Assembly (NCBI RefSeq): GCF_052324685.1
Contig: NC_135221.1
Coordinates: forward strand, 22,919,371-22,983,370
Direction of reading: 5' to 3'
Origin: Brachyhypopomus gauderio
Taxonomy: Eukaryota > Chordata > Actinopteri > Gymnotiformes > Hypopomidae
DNA length: 64,000 bases
The notes beneath the pieces were generated by a model, which was not told the DNA's origin, did no database searches, and was given only the letters and a program-made list of their open reading frames with translations. Below are positions 41,832-52,728 of the stretch, piece after piece. A program made the position numbers and the translations under genes. The first letter of the stretch is position 1, and each line of letters starts with the position of its first letter.

Positions 41832-43532
41832 ATGTCTGCCGCAAACTTTTCAGGTCAGTTATCATTTTCTCTTTTAATTTGTCTAAGCAATATCTTTAGG
41901 TACCCACATTAAGTTAGAAAGTATCCTTAAATATATCGGATTAACGAATTTAACGAACTTAACTGAACTAGACTTAACTGAACTTAACTGAACTAGTCAT
42001 TAACTAACTTAACTGAACTAGAATTATGCACATGTCAAACTCTAGACTTTGAGATGGAGCTGGGGGATCTTCTTCAGCAATTTAATGAGGTTGCCGAGGA
42101 ATTGTGCGCTCCGTCTCAGAGTGTGCTGTGTTCTTACGAACATCACCTCAGCGAGGCCAAACGACGCTCTGGACTCAACGATGGCGTGAGTGACAGCGGC
42201 ATTGACGACGTAGACGACGGTGAGTGTCTTCTGTTCAAAAAACATAGAATATTTGTGAACCATTTGTGATTACCTCTTTTGGTCGTGAAAGTTTGTAATC
42301 TGGAGTTTTTATTATCATAAACCATTTCAGCAGTTTGTCTCGAGTTGAAGACTGATTTGTAATGTAAAGACAAAACATGAACATAAAACGAAATTAAAAT
42401 GGCTACAGCTCCACATTAGTTAATATAATTTTAAACCTATATTTCTGACGAATGTCAAGTATTGAATATTGAAGATATAGGAACATTAAATAATCTTTTT
42501 TTCGCTCACTACTTGTGCTTCTCCCACTCAGGCAGCGAGCCATCCCACGGAAACAGCCTAAATGCTAGTGTGGAGGAGCTCAACACCTCAAGTATGACAG
42601 CTGCACAGAAAGGTATATTACGTTTCGATCCTAATAGCTATCACATTTATACAACAAAGCTGTGGGCATTGGCGTGCATGTAAATGAGTGCATGTGTGTA
42701 TGTGTTTGAAGGGAGGAGGACAATACCTCATGTGCATCATGCTAACTGTGCTTTGATATGCATTGTTTTATGAGACATTTATTATTTTCAAGTCAAGTTC
42801 AAAGGCGTTTGCACAGACAACTGTGAATTTGCTGCTTCTGGGAGAGATGAGAGATTTGAGTTCGGCCTCCCCCACGATTCCCTTATGTAGTTCTGTCAGA
42901 ACGCATTTCTTACAATATAGAATATTCCAATGAAATTGCCACTTAGTATCTTGTCTACACATTCCCACACTCCAGAGTCCTCACTAAGTTCCCCCTTCTC
43001 TATCACTCCCCCCTTGGCCCTTACAGCTGCCAAGCTTGGGGACACATCAGATCTACAGAGTTTCATCGAGAACTTGGACAAAGAGCTAGCAGGTAGGACC
43101 ACCGTCCTGATTATAAATGCATGAAAGAGAATGTTTTATGAGGACAACATAGTACACACAATACCCAGAATCTGTTGGTCATTTTCCAAATATTTGGGTA
43201 GATTGTACAGTCTCTAACATTTATACATATTTTGTGACATGGAAATGCTGCACCAATGAAAATCAACTCTTTACAGACTAGTAGAGCTTGAATTAGGATC
43301 AATTCATTGATAAGAAATGTCCATTGGGAGTGTAACAGTCTTGCCACTAAATTAGCCCTGAGGGCCACCCTCAACAAAAGGCCAGTCAATGCTATCACTG
43401 GAGAAACAAGTGCAGCTCATGAATCACAAGTCTTCAGACATAAGTAGAAGGTTTGAGCACACTAACTCTCACCACTTCACTCCCTTTTTGTTCTGAGCAG
43501 TCACAACTTTACTTTTCCTAACAGAGATGTGA
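41832..43532 (+). CDS. rgcc: Regulator of cell cycle (RGC-32) family protein, 5 coding exons
   Basis: RGCC is a small cell-cycle regulator reported to bind CDK1 and respond to complement and TGF-beta; those roles come from mammals. Coding exons are 41832-41853, 42046-42219, 42532-42612, 43027-43092 and 43525-43532. All introns are GT-AG and all are phase 1. The product has 116 residues. Hallmarks: LGDLLQQFNEVAEELCAPSQ, YEHHLSEAKRRSGLNDGVSD then SGIDDVDD (like the human HYEEHLERMKRRS...SDS region), and C-terminal KLGDTSDLQSFIENLDKELA + EM, matching human [22 protein letters not shown]. The Ser/Asp-rich centre is likely disordered. The human protein has 137 residues, with a longer N-terminus. 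The final exon supplies only two bases of a Glu codon, the Met codon and TGA. Confidence 0.9.
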
Positions 43533-44228
43533 GTAGATGAAGCTCATGTGATTGCGGAATGGGAGCAGAGACTACCAGCATGCACACAAACACACGAGAC
43601 CCGAAAGAGCTTCCTAACAACTGGCATCTGTGATATCTTCTCCCAAGATAAAACTGCTTACATTGAGCAGGATATTAAAAGAGTAGTTCACCCAAAAATG
43701 CTAATATGGAAAACAGGCCCAGGCTAGAACCAGCTAGCATGACTTTATTTTAGCCCAACTTATTAGACTAAACAACATTAGTACTTTTGTTAACTGTTCC
43801 TTAGTGTGAATGAGTCACACAGTATAGGCTTGAACAAGAACACTCCTGAAACAGGCTGAAGTCTTTTGTCTATGATTAGCACATTTCACACTCTTTAGAA
43901 GTCAGTTGAGTTTCCAAATTGAAAAGATTTGTTAAGTAATAATTAACTTGTAACGAATATGGCCATTTGGAAGAGTGTCTGCTCAAGATCTCACAAACTT
44001 TTATACGCAGTCAACAGTGACATTTTAAGAGTCCCAACAGTGTTTGCAGAGTGATGTGTAATCCCAGTTGGAGTCCTTGAGGCAGCTAGTTCAGAATTGT
44101 TCTTATATTGTGATTACTGTAATACTACATTTATGTACATAACATTTGTAGTTCAAATGTAAAGATTTCTTACTGACAATTTTCTATATTTGTAAATAAT
44201 TAAAACTTGAAATTTGAAATGTAATAAA
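43533..44228 (+). other. rgcc: rgcc 3' UTR with polyA signal
   Basis: AATAAA at 44223-44228 is the first strong signal after the TGA, giving a 3' UTR of about 700 nt. The region is AT-rich and has no other feature. Confidence 0.55.
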
Positions 44229-45136
44229 ATTTTATAATGAAATTTTTTTTTAACTTTTGGGTTCATTTATTGAAAGCATTTTTTTTTCTATCCTCTAACC
44301 ATGTTTTCCTCAATATCTCAGTAAGACAGTTAAGAGATATGATTTGGCTTCTGGTTTACAATGTGCAAACAAACAAGGAAATTGTGGTTTATCAACCGCC
44401 TTTACAGGAAGTGTGTCAGCCACCCTCTTGGCCCAACCTGCTTTTTTTTATAGCTCATCATACAGTGGTTCATTTAAAACCGAAAATGTCAGCAGTGCTC
44501 TCCATCCTGTACTCCTGTATAACATAAATATACAGGATATTGAAGGTTGAAGGTATTGAAAAGATATTCAATACCTTGTTGCTCAGTTCACATCAGATTT
44601 GGCTTTTGCACAGTTTGGAACAGATTTGCAGTGTTATATAATATGCAGCAAACCAAATTCTTGCTCTCTGAGAAACTGGCCACATAAAGAGGAAGCGTGT
44701 CCCACGTCCCCCGAGGTTAGTAGGAAGCAGTCTTGCCTCTTTACTGCAACTGGCTGTTATGAGCTGTTTAATGATTTATTACAGGTACTTGTAGCATGTG
44801 ATCATTACATCAAGCAACTATATTTAGGGGCATGTAAATCTAGGGACGAGAATAAATAAGCTCTTGGAGGTGGAATTTTACTTCTGTTGAAATCAGAGAT
44901 TACAAATACTGTTTGAATGCAACAATGAATATGCAACTTTTCTTTCAACCTGCGAAATCAGTCTGCATCTTGCGTTGTCTCCCTTATTTGAAGAATGCTT
45001 AAAATGTTTACTGGTGAGCTGAAACATGTGGTCCCAGTGCTAATCAGGTATCATTGTTGTACACTGTTCTCCAGAGGAAGAGATTATGCACTGTTTATTG
45101 CCATTTGTTTCAATGCATTTGATCTAGCAGGCCACC
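44229..45136. other. Gene-free stretch
   Basis: AT-rich; a 96-codon and an 86-codon open frame here show no recognisable protein. No repeat recognised. Confidence 0.4.
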
Positions 45137-45217
45137 TAGGGGAAAAAGTACTGGTCATGGCACTAGGGGAAAAAGTCCTGGTCATGGCACTAGGGGAAAA
45201 AGTCCTGGTCATGGCAC
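45137..45217. repeat. 27-bp tandem repeat, left block (3 copies)
   Basis: Unit ctaggggaaaaagtcctggt + catggca. Two further copies follow at 47379-47434, on the far side of the TA-flanked element. Confidence 0.9.
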
Positions 45218-46279
45218 TACACTGTAAAAAAAAACAGTTTTTTTACAGGTTTTTCCCAATAAATTTTACAGTTTTTTCCTGTATTTTAAAATGACAGGGA
45301 AAGTGTATTACAATTACCAGAACAAACTGTTTATTTAAAAATGTCATGTGATTTAACAAGAAAAATCTGTATAAATTAAATACATTATAAATCTGTTTTT
45401 TAACAATTCTTAGATAATAATTTTAACTAAACAAACTGTAAAAAGAAAGTAATATTGATTAATCTTAATGAGACAAAGTAATAGAATCTTCTGGAATTAA
45501 TTTCAAGGAAATATTACAAGACAACATTGATGCATGTTTTAATTTAAGTTTTGACATGTTAAATATGTGATTTTCATGTTATAAAAGTGAGTAAAAAGTA
45601 AAATGTTCTTGACTGTGATTTATTTTTATATTTATAACATACATAAAGAGTTAAGGCGTTCCAGATCCATCTCATTTTCAATCCACTATTAAATATGCAC
45701 TGTATCTGTATCACTGTATCTACACTGTAAACCCGGATTAGGTTTTAATAAATTATTTTAGTAATCATTAATTATTATTTCATGTTTCATAAAAAATATT
45801 GCCATTACTAAATAAAACTAGTTGTTATCATTATTGAGCTGAAATAGGCATTGCAATGATCATGTTAAGTAAAGATAACTGAATATGTTAAGTTTATGAT
45901 TGGTAGGGGTGGGGCCTGTTTGAATCGGACCACTGCACAGTGTGCATGAAGAGTTGTTCTGGTTGTGCATATTGTTTGAAGAACCTTTCGTTATCACCCC
46001 GCTGCAGCCCAAATGCATGAGTTTTGAAATCAGTGTTTCTTCAAATGAGTATTTGCAACGTCAGCTTTCAGTGCATGTAACTTATTTAGTTAACGCGTAA
46101 TATATTCTTATCGGTTCATATAGTGCTAGAACATGTGTCTGGCATTCCTGTCCGATCATAGTTTAACTATAACCGTAGCGTTGAAATGTGTGTTCTGACG
46201 GTTCGGAGTTTATGGCTCATTTTAACTATTAATGTTATATATATTTTTATATTGAAGCGTCGGTCCAATGGGGGACGGC

Positions 46280-46708
46280 TGTAACGTGGCTCGCGCCACG
46301 GAGCGAGGAGACGGACACAATCGCTGAGAAGAGCAAGATTTATTGCAGGGCATTCCACAATCGTCATCGTAGTGGCAGGCAGGGGTCATAACAGGAGAGC
46401 CATCAAGGTTGGACAGGTACAGGGGCATAACGACACGGAAAGCAACAAACGACAGCAGGGCAACACGAAACTGAGAAACACATAAACGGTCAGACATCCA
46501 AAACAACCGACAACCAGACTGGGGAAATACAGGGACTATATGAACACTGAACTAAACTAGGAACAGGTGGGGACGATTATGACAGGGGCGTGGCGGACAA
46601 TCAGGGAATCTCAGAGACAACGAGCGGGGCAGGGTAAACAGGCACGGAACACAGACACGAGGGAACCCAGAGTGGCAGCCACGAGAGGGGGCGTTGCCCT
46701 ACGTGACA
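46280..46708 (-). mobile_element. Solo LTR of the 21297-23918 family
   Basis: 429 bp from TGTAACG to GTGACA with 5-bp duplication ACGGC (46275-46279, 46709-46713). It shares gagagggggcgttgccctac with the LTRs at 21297 and 23450, and contains the minus-strand AATAAA (near 46339). Confidence 0.9.
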
Positions 46709-47220
46709 ACGGCGCTACTTCCCATGAGTCTCTGCGACTCCGGTATCGTTATCTGTTAATGTGATGTCTATGCATGTGTTGATTAATTGTGTACTTGATT
46801 ATGTGCATTACTTGGTTTAAGTCCCCCTTCATCAATTTATGTAGTTGTACTGTGTGAATTATTCTATGCCATGTTTGTGTAGTGTTGTCGTGTTATTGCC
46901 GTTCTCTCATGTTTTGTGTCTAAATTAAGTCTCTTCTGCGTGATCGTGGGGTCTGGCGTGATTATGTTGTTGAGGCAGTTTGAATTTAAAAAGCCTTGTG
47001 CTGTGGTGGATCTGTTTGCTACCTCTCCTTCCTACACCACACTGCAATATTGTTATAATTGAATGTGAACTAGAGTAAAGACCACATTCAATTTTAGGAA
47101 TATTTCCTTTAAAATGACAGTGTTGCATGTTAAGTGTTATAATCACCGTTTTTTTACAGTTTATGTATGTTTTTTAATTTACAGTACTTATCTGTTTTTT
47201 TACATAAACTGTAAAAAAAC

Positions 47221-47350
47221 GGTAATTTTCTGGAAACGGGGGCGCCAGAAAATTGCCGTTTTTTTACAGTTTATGTATGTTTTTAAATTTACAGTACTTA
47301 TCTGTTTTTTTACAGTAATTTTCTGGCGCCCCCATTTCCAGAAAATTACC
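47221..47350. repeat. Palindrome with 34-bp arms
   Basis: Arms 47221-47254 and 47317-47350 are reverse complements with one mismatch, separated by 62 nt. The arm core is ctggaaacgggggcgccag. Each arm is bordered by poly-T stretches with ttttttacag. It lies just inside the right end of the TA-flanked element. Confidence 0.85.
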
Positions 47351-47535
47351 GTTTTTTTACACTTTTTTTTTTTCAGTGTAGGGGAAAAAGTACTGGTCAT
47401 GGCACTAGGGGAAAAAGTACTGGTCATGGCACTTGACTCCTGCCTAAACAAGGTCCAGCATTCCAGCCATAAAGTTAAAGTCACTTTAATAAAGATGCTT
47501 TATTGATCCCAGAGGGAAATTCCTGAAATGTGACT

Positions 47536-47607
47536 CTCCCCGTCAGGGAATCGAACCCCGGTCTTCCGCATGACAGGCGGAGATACTGTCCACTATACTA
47601 ACGAGGA
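47536..47607 (-). tRNA. tRNA-Asp (GTC)
   Basis: The 72-nt cloverleaf on the minus strand begins TCCTCGTTAGTATAGTGGAC and ends GACGGGGAG. The acceptor stem pairs fully. The anticodon arm is TCCGC-CTGTCAT-GCGGA with anticodon GTC. The B box is GGTTCGATTCC. Compared with the usual vertebrate tRNA-Asp, a T-stem pair is lost (CCGGG against CCCTG) and the D-arm has GGAC for GGTG. It may be a functional variant or a tRNA pseudogene; it is followed by repeat-like sequence (tttattgatcccagaggg) on the plus strand to its left. Confidence 0.85.
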
Positions 47608-48309
47608 GTTGAAGTTTCAAAGCATTTTCACAATGTAGCTTTACAAATGTTTAGGGGCAAGGTTGGTCTGGCACAGTTGTGTCAAAGTTCATCAGAAGAC
47701 TGAGAGCCATCCTCATTCTTCATCATGTACATTTGTAAAACTTCGATTTGAACTGAATTATTTGTTTAGTGTGAACACTTCTAAGATTGGATCCCTTCTC
47801 TCTCTCTCTTTCCTTTTTTTCTATAGCGTTCTCTGAACTATCGATGGGACATGTCCCTGAATAGGAAGTGTTCATACATGTCTTTCATGCTTTCAACACA
47901 CTATCACAAATACAATCTATCAAATCAAGTAATAATCCTGGCAACAACATAGGAAGCTTATTTATATGAGGCTAATTTATACATAAGAATGAGAAACATG
48001 TGACAGGGAACATGGGCATGGGAACATGTAGGAGTGATGTACACAATAATGCGCAGTGAGATGTCAAACACGACAAGAAGAAGAAGACAACACAGGCTAC
48101 GGCTATAACACATGAGCCAGGGGTCGTGTCAGGCACGCTGGTACACCCATCATCTTTGGATAACCAAGCTTACAAACACTCTGTGGTATACTATTACATT
48201 ACAAACACTCTGTGGTATACTATTACATTACATAGTCGCCTACCTATCATTAGTAGGTGTCAGAATGCTCCAGTGGGTGTAGACAGGCGACCAGTTTCTG
48301 CAACCATTA
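47608..48309. other. Gene-free stretch
   Basis: It holds an approximately 30-bp perfect direct duplication (acaaacactctgtggtatac + tattacatt) at 48173-48231. A CT-rich tract near 47800 precedes a weak AG that is not used by rgcc. Nothing else recognised. Confidence 0.45.
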
Positions 48310-48565
48310 GAGCAGATGGAGTACATGTAGTACTCAGATGGAGTACATGTAGTACTCAGATGGAGTACATGTAGTACTCAGATGGATTAGATGTAGTACT
48401 CAGATGGAGTACATGTAGTACTCAGATGGAGTACATGTAGTACTCAGATGGATTAGATGTAGTACTCAGATGGAGTACATGTAGTACTCAGATGGATTAG
48501 ATGTAGTACTCAGATGGAGTACATGTAGTACTCAGATGGATTAGATGTACTCAGATGGAGTACAT
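48310..48565. repeat. 22-bp minisatellite
   Basis: Unit agatggagtacatgtagtac + tc, about 11 copies; several copies read agatggattagatgtag, forming a loose higher-order pattern. Confidence 0.9.
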
Positions 48566-48799
48566 GTAGCAATGTGGCAGGTTTATGTGCTGGCATCACT
48601 GAAGAAGGATAACAGAAGAATATCTGTTATAAACAGTCGATATATGTAGTTCGATCAGGCCATTTTGTAGCAGCACAACTAAAAGTGACCACAATCCTGA
48701 TGATTTGAGACATTTCACCCACACCATTGTTACAAACCTGAGTGAACACATGAAACAGCCAGACAACAGTATTAACATTTCAGATTACCAGAAACACTT

Positions 48800-49436
48800 A
48801 TGACTTGGGGACCCCAGGCTCTGCAGCCTTATACTGCACTGGTTACCTGTCAGCTTTAGAATAGATTTTAAGGTTCTAGTCATGGTTTTAAAATGTCTTC
48901 ATGGTCTTGCCCCTCTTTACCTCAGTGAAATGATGGTTAGATATGTTCCAGTCAGGTCTCTCAGGTCTTCAAACAGTAATCTACTGGTGATTCCTAAAAG
49001 CCGATTAAAGATTGGCGAGGGTGCTTTTAGCCACTATGGCCCAAAGCTCTGGAATTCTCTTCCTGAAGAGCTCAGAGGCATTTCATCCCTGCATAGTTTT
49101 AAGAACAGTCTCAGAACATTCCTGTTTAGATCTGCTTTTATTTAAGAAACTCTCAATCTTATTTACTTTATTACATTATGTTGTCTATTATTTTCTAAAT
49201 CTAATTATCTTAATAGTTTTATCTTATTTACTTTACTTTTTTATTATCTTATTTACTTTACTTTTTTACATTTTATGTTATTTTAATATTTTTATCTTTA
49301 ATTTCTTTTAACATTTTCTTTTTGTCTTTTTGTCTTATCTCCTTTTAATGTTTCTTTTTATTTATACTGTAACGCACTTTGAGTTGCATGTATGTATGAA
49401 AGGTGCTATACAAATAAAGATTATTATTATTATATA
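48800..49436 (+). pseudogene. L2-type LINE, ORF2 C-terminus and 3' tail
   Basis: The frame reads LVMVLKCLHGLAPLYLSEMM, RSSNSNLLVIPKSRLKIG, then GAFSHYGPKLWNSLPEELRG and LHSFKNSLRTFLFR, a typical L2 ORF2 end. The 3' tail (ggtgctatacaaataaagat + tattattat) ends with a short repeat. It is a 5'-truncated insertion. Confidence 0.85.
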
Positions 49437-49591
49437 CAGGTAGCTAAACCAAAGCGTGATTTACTTACACAATTCTCAATTTTCATAAGAGCATGTTTAT
49501 ATATTATAAGAATAATAAAGCAACCAATTGCAACCAATTGTAAAGACAAACTGATAGTGATCTGTTAGATGTTAAACCAGGAGAGTGCTGG

Positions 49592-49931
49592 TGTTACGGT
49601 GACAGTCCCGGACCCTTCCCTGTGGGCATGCCGTTACGTTGTCTGCGTGTCGTTATGTCCATGTATGTACTTCCGTGGGTGTGGGTTGTGAGTGAGCATG
49701 TTCGTAGTCGCACCTGTGCCTTGTCTCGAGATCATGAGGGTCTGTGTCAATCACCTATATAATGTGCATTCGCGCAGTGTCTTGTGCTCGTCTTTGTCTA
49801 AAGTTTCGTGCCAGTGTGAGTGTCGCTGTACCGTGCTCGCACTATTGTGTCGAAGCTACGTGTCTCTGTTAAATAAATGTTCTATGTTTCACCGTTCAAC
49901 ACTCGTCGTGCCTCCTCCCTCGAGTGTAACA
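49592..49931 (+). mobile_element. Solo LTR, TGTTACG family
   Basis: 340 bp, TGTTACGG to GTGTAACA, with 5-bp duplication GCTGG (49587-49591, 49932-49936). It is very close to the copy at 12061-12402 (gacagtcccggacccttccc in both). The TATA-like box here is CTATATAATG. Confidence 0.9.
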
Positions 49932-49936
49932 GCTGG

Positions 49937-50419
49937 TCTATTAATGACAAAGACTGTTTTCAGCCTGTCTAGTAAGACGTTGTGGTCTATTTTATCAAAT
50001 ACATCACTAAAAGGACAAAAAAAAGAGACCAAGGGCACATAAGAGAGAGGAGTGACAGCTGTTGTGAAATTGCACATATGTGACTGGAAACTAGGGCATC
50101 TCCAATTGTCTCATAGAAAACAAAACCGTAACTGTCTGGGAGCTGACCATTGCTTTTTAGGGGAATTAATAGCAAAAAGGACAAGTGAAACCATACAGTT
50201 CCCAGTTTGCATTTAAAAGGGACATACACAAACAATGTACAACACCTGATCTTTATTGAGCCATATTCAAAAAATGAAGATTTAAGCTATTAAAACCAAG
50301 ATCATGGGTTATTCATATTGCTACAATGATAATTTTGAAGGGTTTCTGTCAAATATAAAGCTTTGCTTAGTCATTCAAAAAATATTTTGGACATAGCTAC
50401 ACATAACCTGGTTTGTGAC
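49937..50419. other. Gene-free stretch, antisense LINE piece
   Basis: On the minus strand a frame near 50077-49937 reads VFDKIDHNVLLDRLKTVF, which resembles LINE RT (FDxxxHxxLLxxL). The rest is unrecognised. Confidence 0.45.
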
Positions 50420-50466
50420 AACATGTGTTGTGAAAAGCGCTATATAAATAAATTTGACTTTGACTT
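50420..50466 (+). repeat. LINE 3' tail
   Basis: It reads gaaaagcgctatataaataa + atttgactttgactttt, the terminal part of a fish L2/RTE-type 3' end. The same string is at 56745-56778. Confidence 0.7.
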
Positions 50467-50579
50467 TTACATTTGACATAACCCAATATCGACAACATAC
50501 ACATGGTGTCGGAAGACCTTTCCACCCTCAAAAATTGACTTATCAAACTAACCGAATCGAAGTATTCCACCGGCTGGCT

Positions 50580-51572
50580 TATTCATTTCACAATGTTAGA
50601 TTCACTTGTTGCTGGTGCTGAGTTTGGTATGTGTAGTTATCCTCAGTAGTGGGAAATTAATATGTGAGAAGTGTAGATTAATTATTAGCATGACGGAGAA
50701 GACCTCATGTTTAGAAAAGAGCATCCAAACTCTAAAAAGGCCTAGAGAGCTGTCTGTAGCATTTAGTTTAAGCTGTTCGCTGTTCGCATGTCAAAGAGAT
50801 CAAATAAGATTCCTATTTAGGACTGTATCAAGACTAATCTAGTAATCTACTAATCTGTAGGATTTATGCCCAAATGAAATCCCTAATCCTACAGGAATGC
50901 AACAGTAATAGTTTCATGAAGTTCTTTAATGATAAGATTAATCATTTTATGCAAAATATAAAAAAAATCATGCTATCTCAGACCCTGTTATTCGGCAAAT
51001 GCACTCTGGCAGCTATCTGGCCAGCTCTGATTCTCTTTTAGAGTTCTTTTCCACAATCAGTCGTGAATAGCTTATTACCTTGGTAAATTCTTCCAAACCT
51101 TCAAACCTATACTGAATGCTGTACCAATCTACTCAAGGAACTACTGCATGGTACTATAGAACTTTTGTTCACTATAATTAACTCTTCTCTGAGCCTAGGC
51201 TACATCTCTGAATCATTTAATGATTTCTTTATGTCCTCTGATAAAGGATACATTTCTTTTATTATACTTTTAGACCTTAGTGCTGCTTACGACACCATTT
51301 ATCACAACATTCTACTGAATGGGCTGGAGACACTCGTTGGCATAAGAGGTCAAGCACTCTTGTGGTTCAAATTCTACCTGACAGATCATTACCAATTTGT
51401 CCTTATAAATAAAGAATGCTTTGAAAGCACAAAAGTAAAAAATATGGTGTTTCACAAGGATCTGTATTGGGACCCATATTATTCTCATTATGTATGTGAC
51501 CACTAGGTGCAATCAATCGTAGGTATGAAATTTATTTCAATTGCTATACAGATGATACTCAGTTATATCCAG
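50580..51572 (+). pseudogene. L2-like LINE fragments (ORF start and RT)
   Basis: An early frame (50606-50842) reads CEKCRLIISMTEKTSCLEKS, like the Cys-containing coiled region at LINE ORF starts. A later frame (51165-51506) reads IILLDLSAAYDTIYHNILLN and ALLWFKFYLTDHYQFVLIN. In another frame the YADD-type motif CYTDDTQLY follows (about 51541-51567). Many stops; dead. Confidence 0.7.
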
Positions 51573-51735
51573 TGTCACAATACAACCCCGGACCCCTCCC
51601 TTCGTTTGTGTAGGTGTAGTACGTGTCAATATGTACTTCTGTGGGTGTGGTTGTTTCTCATTACATGCTGTGCTTAAGTTGTGTGTGTTAGTCTTGTCCC
51701 ATGCTTGTCATTGTGAGTCCGTTGTCATACAATCT
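51573..51735 (+). repeat. Truncated LTR of the TGTCACG family
   Basis: It begins TGTCACAATACAACCCCGG exactly after LINE sequence and keeps ggacccctccc and tacttctgtgggtgtgg, aligned with the U3 of the LTR at 12061. The TATA and polyA parts are missing. Confidence 0.6.
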
Positions 51736-52156
51736 AGATTTAATTTATATTTAAACTGAAGTCCTTAAATATCAGACGTTCATTGATGGGGAGAAACATG
51801 AGACAATCCAGGGGTCAAAACCAGACCAGTAAAATAACAGTACCCAAGTTCAAGTTAAAAAACAGTCCAGGACAAAAATACAGTAGAGCAATCCAGGTCA
51901 GGCAACAGCCAGACAACAAAAGGGAAAATCCAAGAGACAATAGAGAAAAACAAACCAAGTCAAACCACAGAGAACACTTCAGCCAACACTACAGACAACA
52001 CTGTAAACTACAAACAACACTACAGACAACACTACAGAATACAGACAAAACACTTAGCATTCTTTTTAACGTGAGTAGGCAATAGCGAACAAGTGCAAGT
52101 ATGTAAAGAGCAGAGTAATGTGAAACAGATGCTGTGTAATAATGAGGTGAAGAGGT
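51736..52156. other. Gene-free stretch with short CA/AC-rich repeats
   Basis: A short array of acaacactacagac units lies at about 51985-52050. No gene is seen. Confidence 0.5.
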
Positions 52157-52437
52157 GGGCAATCATGGTCTGGTGGTAGAGAACTGGTTTTGTGACTGGA
52201 GAGTTGTGGGTTTGATTCCCAGGCCTGACGCCATGAGCAAAACACCTAACCCCAACTGCTCCCCAGGTGCCGGGCATGGGCTGCCCACCGCTCTGGGCAC
52301 GTGTTCACCACAGCCCCCTAGTAATCACTAGTGTGTGTGTGTGTGTTCTAACTGCACAGATGGGCAAAAAGCGGACAGAGGACAAATTTCGATTGCGGTG
52401 AAAAATCACAATTGACAAATGTGACACATTTACAAAT
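52157..52437 (+). mobile_element. tRNA-derived SINE
   Basis: It has an A-box-like TGGTCTGGTGG near 52167 and a B box GGTTTGATTCC near 52211, followed by a body with ccccaactgctccccaggtg and a (GT)n stretch. This is the layout of pol III SINEs. The parental tRNA was not identified. Confidence 0.65.
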
Positions 52438-52728
52438 TATTGGGCTAGACAACTGGGGATTTTTGGAAATGGAGTTCCTGGGATCTAGCTGCATGACAAC
52501 AAAAATCCCCACCCTCTCAAAAATAAATCATAACAAAGCATTCCTCAAAGAAGCCAGTGTATGTTTTAAGTGCTGCCCTTGAAGTGAACACCTCATTATA
52601 TACTGCAAAATCGCAGTTTGGTTCAGAGTGTATTTTCACTCTGTAAATCTGGTATAACTTTGTTTAACCATGCGTGTTAGTGTTAGGGTTAGGTTTAGTG
52701 TCAGTGTCAGTGTTAGGGTTAGTGTTAG

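Larger units (their letters stand above)
45220..47378. mobile_element. TA-flanked DNA element with CACTG ends
   Basis: The ends are CACTGTAAAAAAA at 45220 and TTTTTTTTCAGTG ending at 47378, with TA on both sides. The 27-bp repeat resumes exactly after the TA, proving the insertion borders. No transposase is seen. The interior holds a solo LTR (46280-46708) and, near the right end, a long palindrome. TA duplication suggests Tc1/mariner-like or similar mobilisation, which is an inference. Confidence 0.75.

Noticed and set aside
44995-45294. 99-codon plus-strand frame
   Set aside because: It runs through the 27-bp repeat (GEKVLVMAL units) into the transposon end.
47826-47868. Alternative last exon of rgcc
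   Set aside because: A splice here keeps frame but gives a C-terminus unlike the family, while 43525 gives the expected Glu-Met-stop.
48310-48565. CRISPR-like or regulatory array
   Set aside because: Simple head-to-tail minisatellite without spacers.
52676-52728. Interstitial telomere repeat
   Set aside because: Only scattered TTAGGG units mixed with gtcagt and gttagt; too short and irregular.
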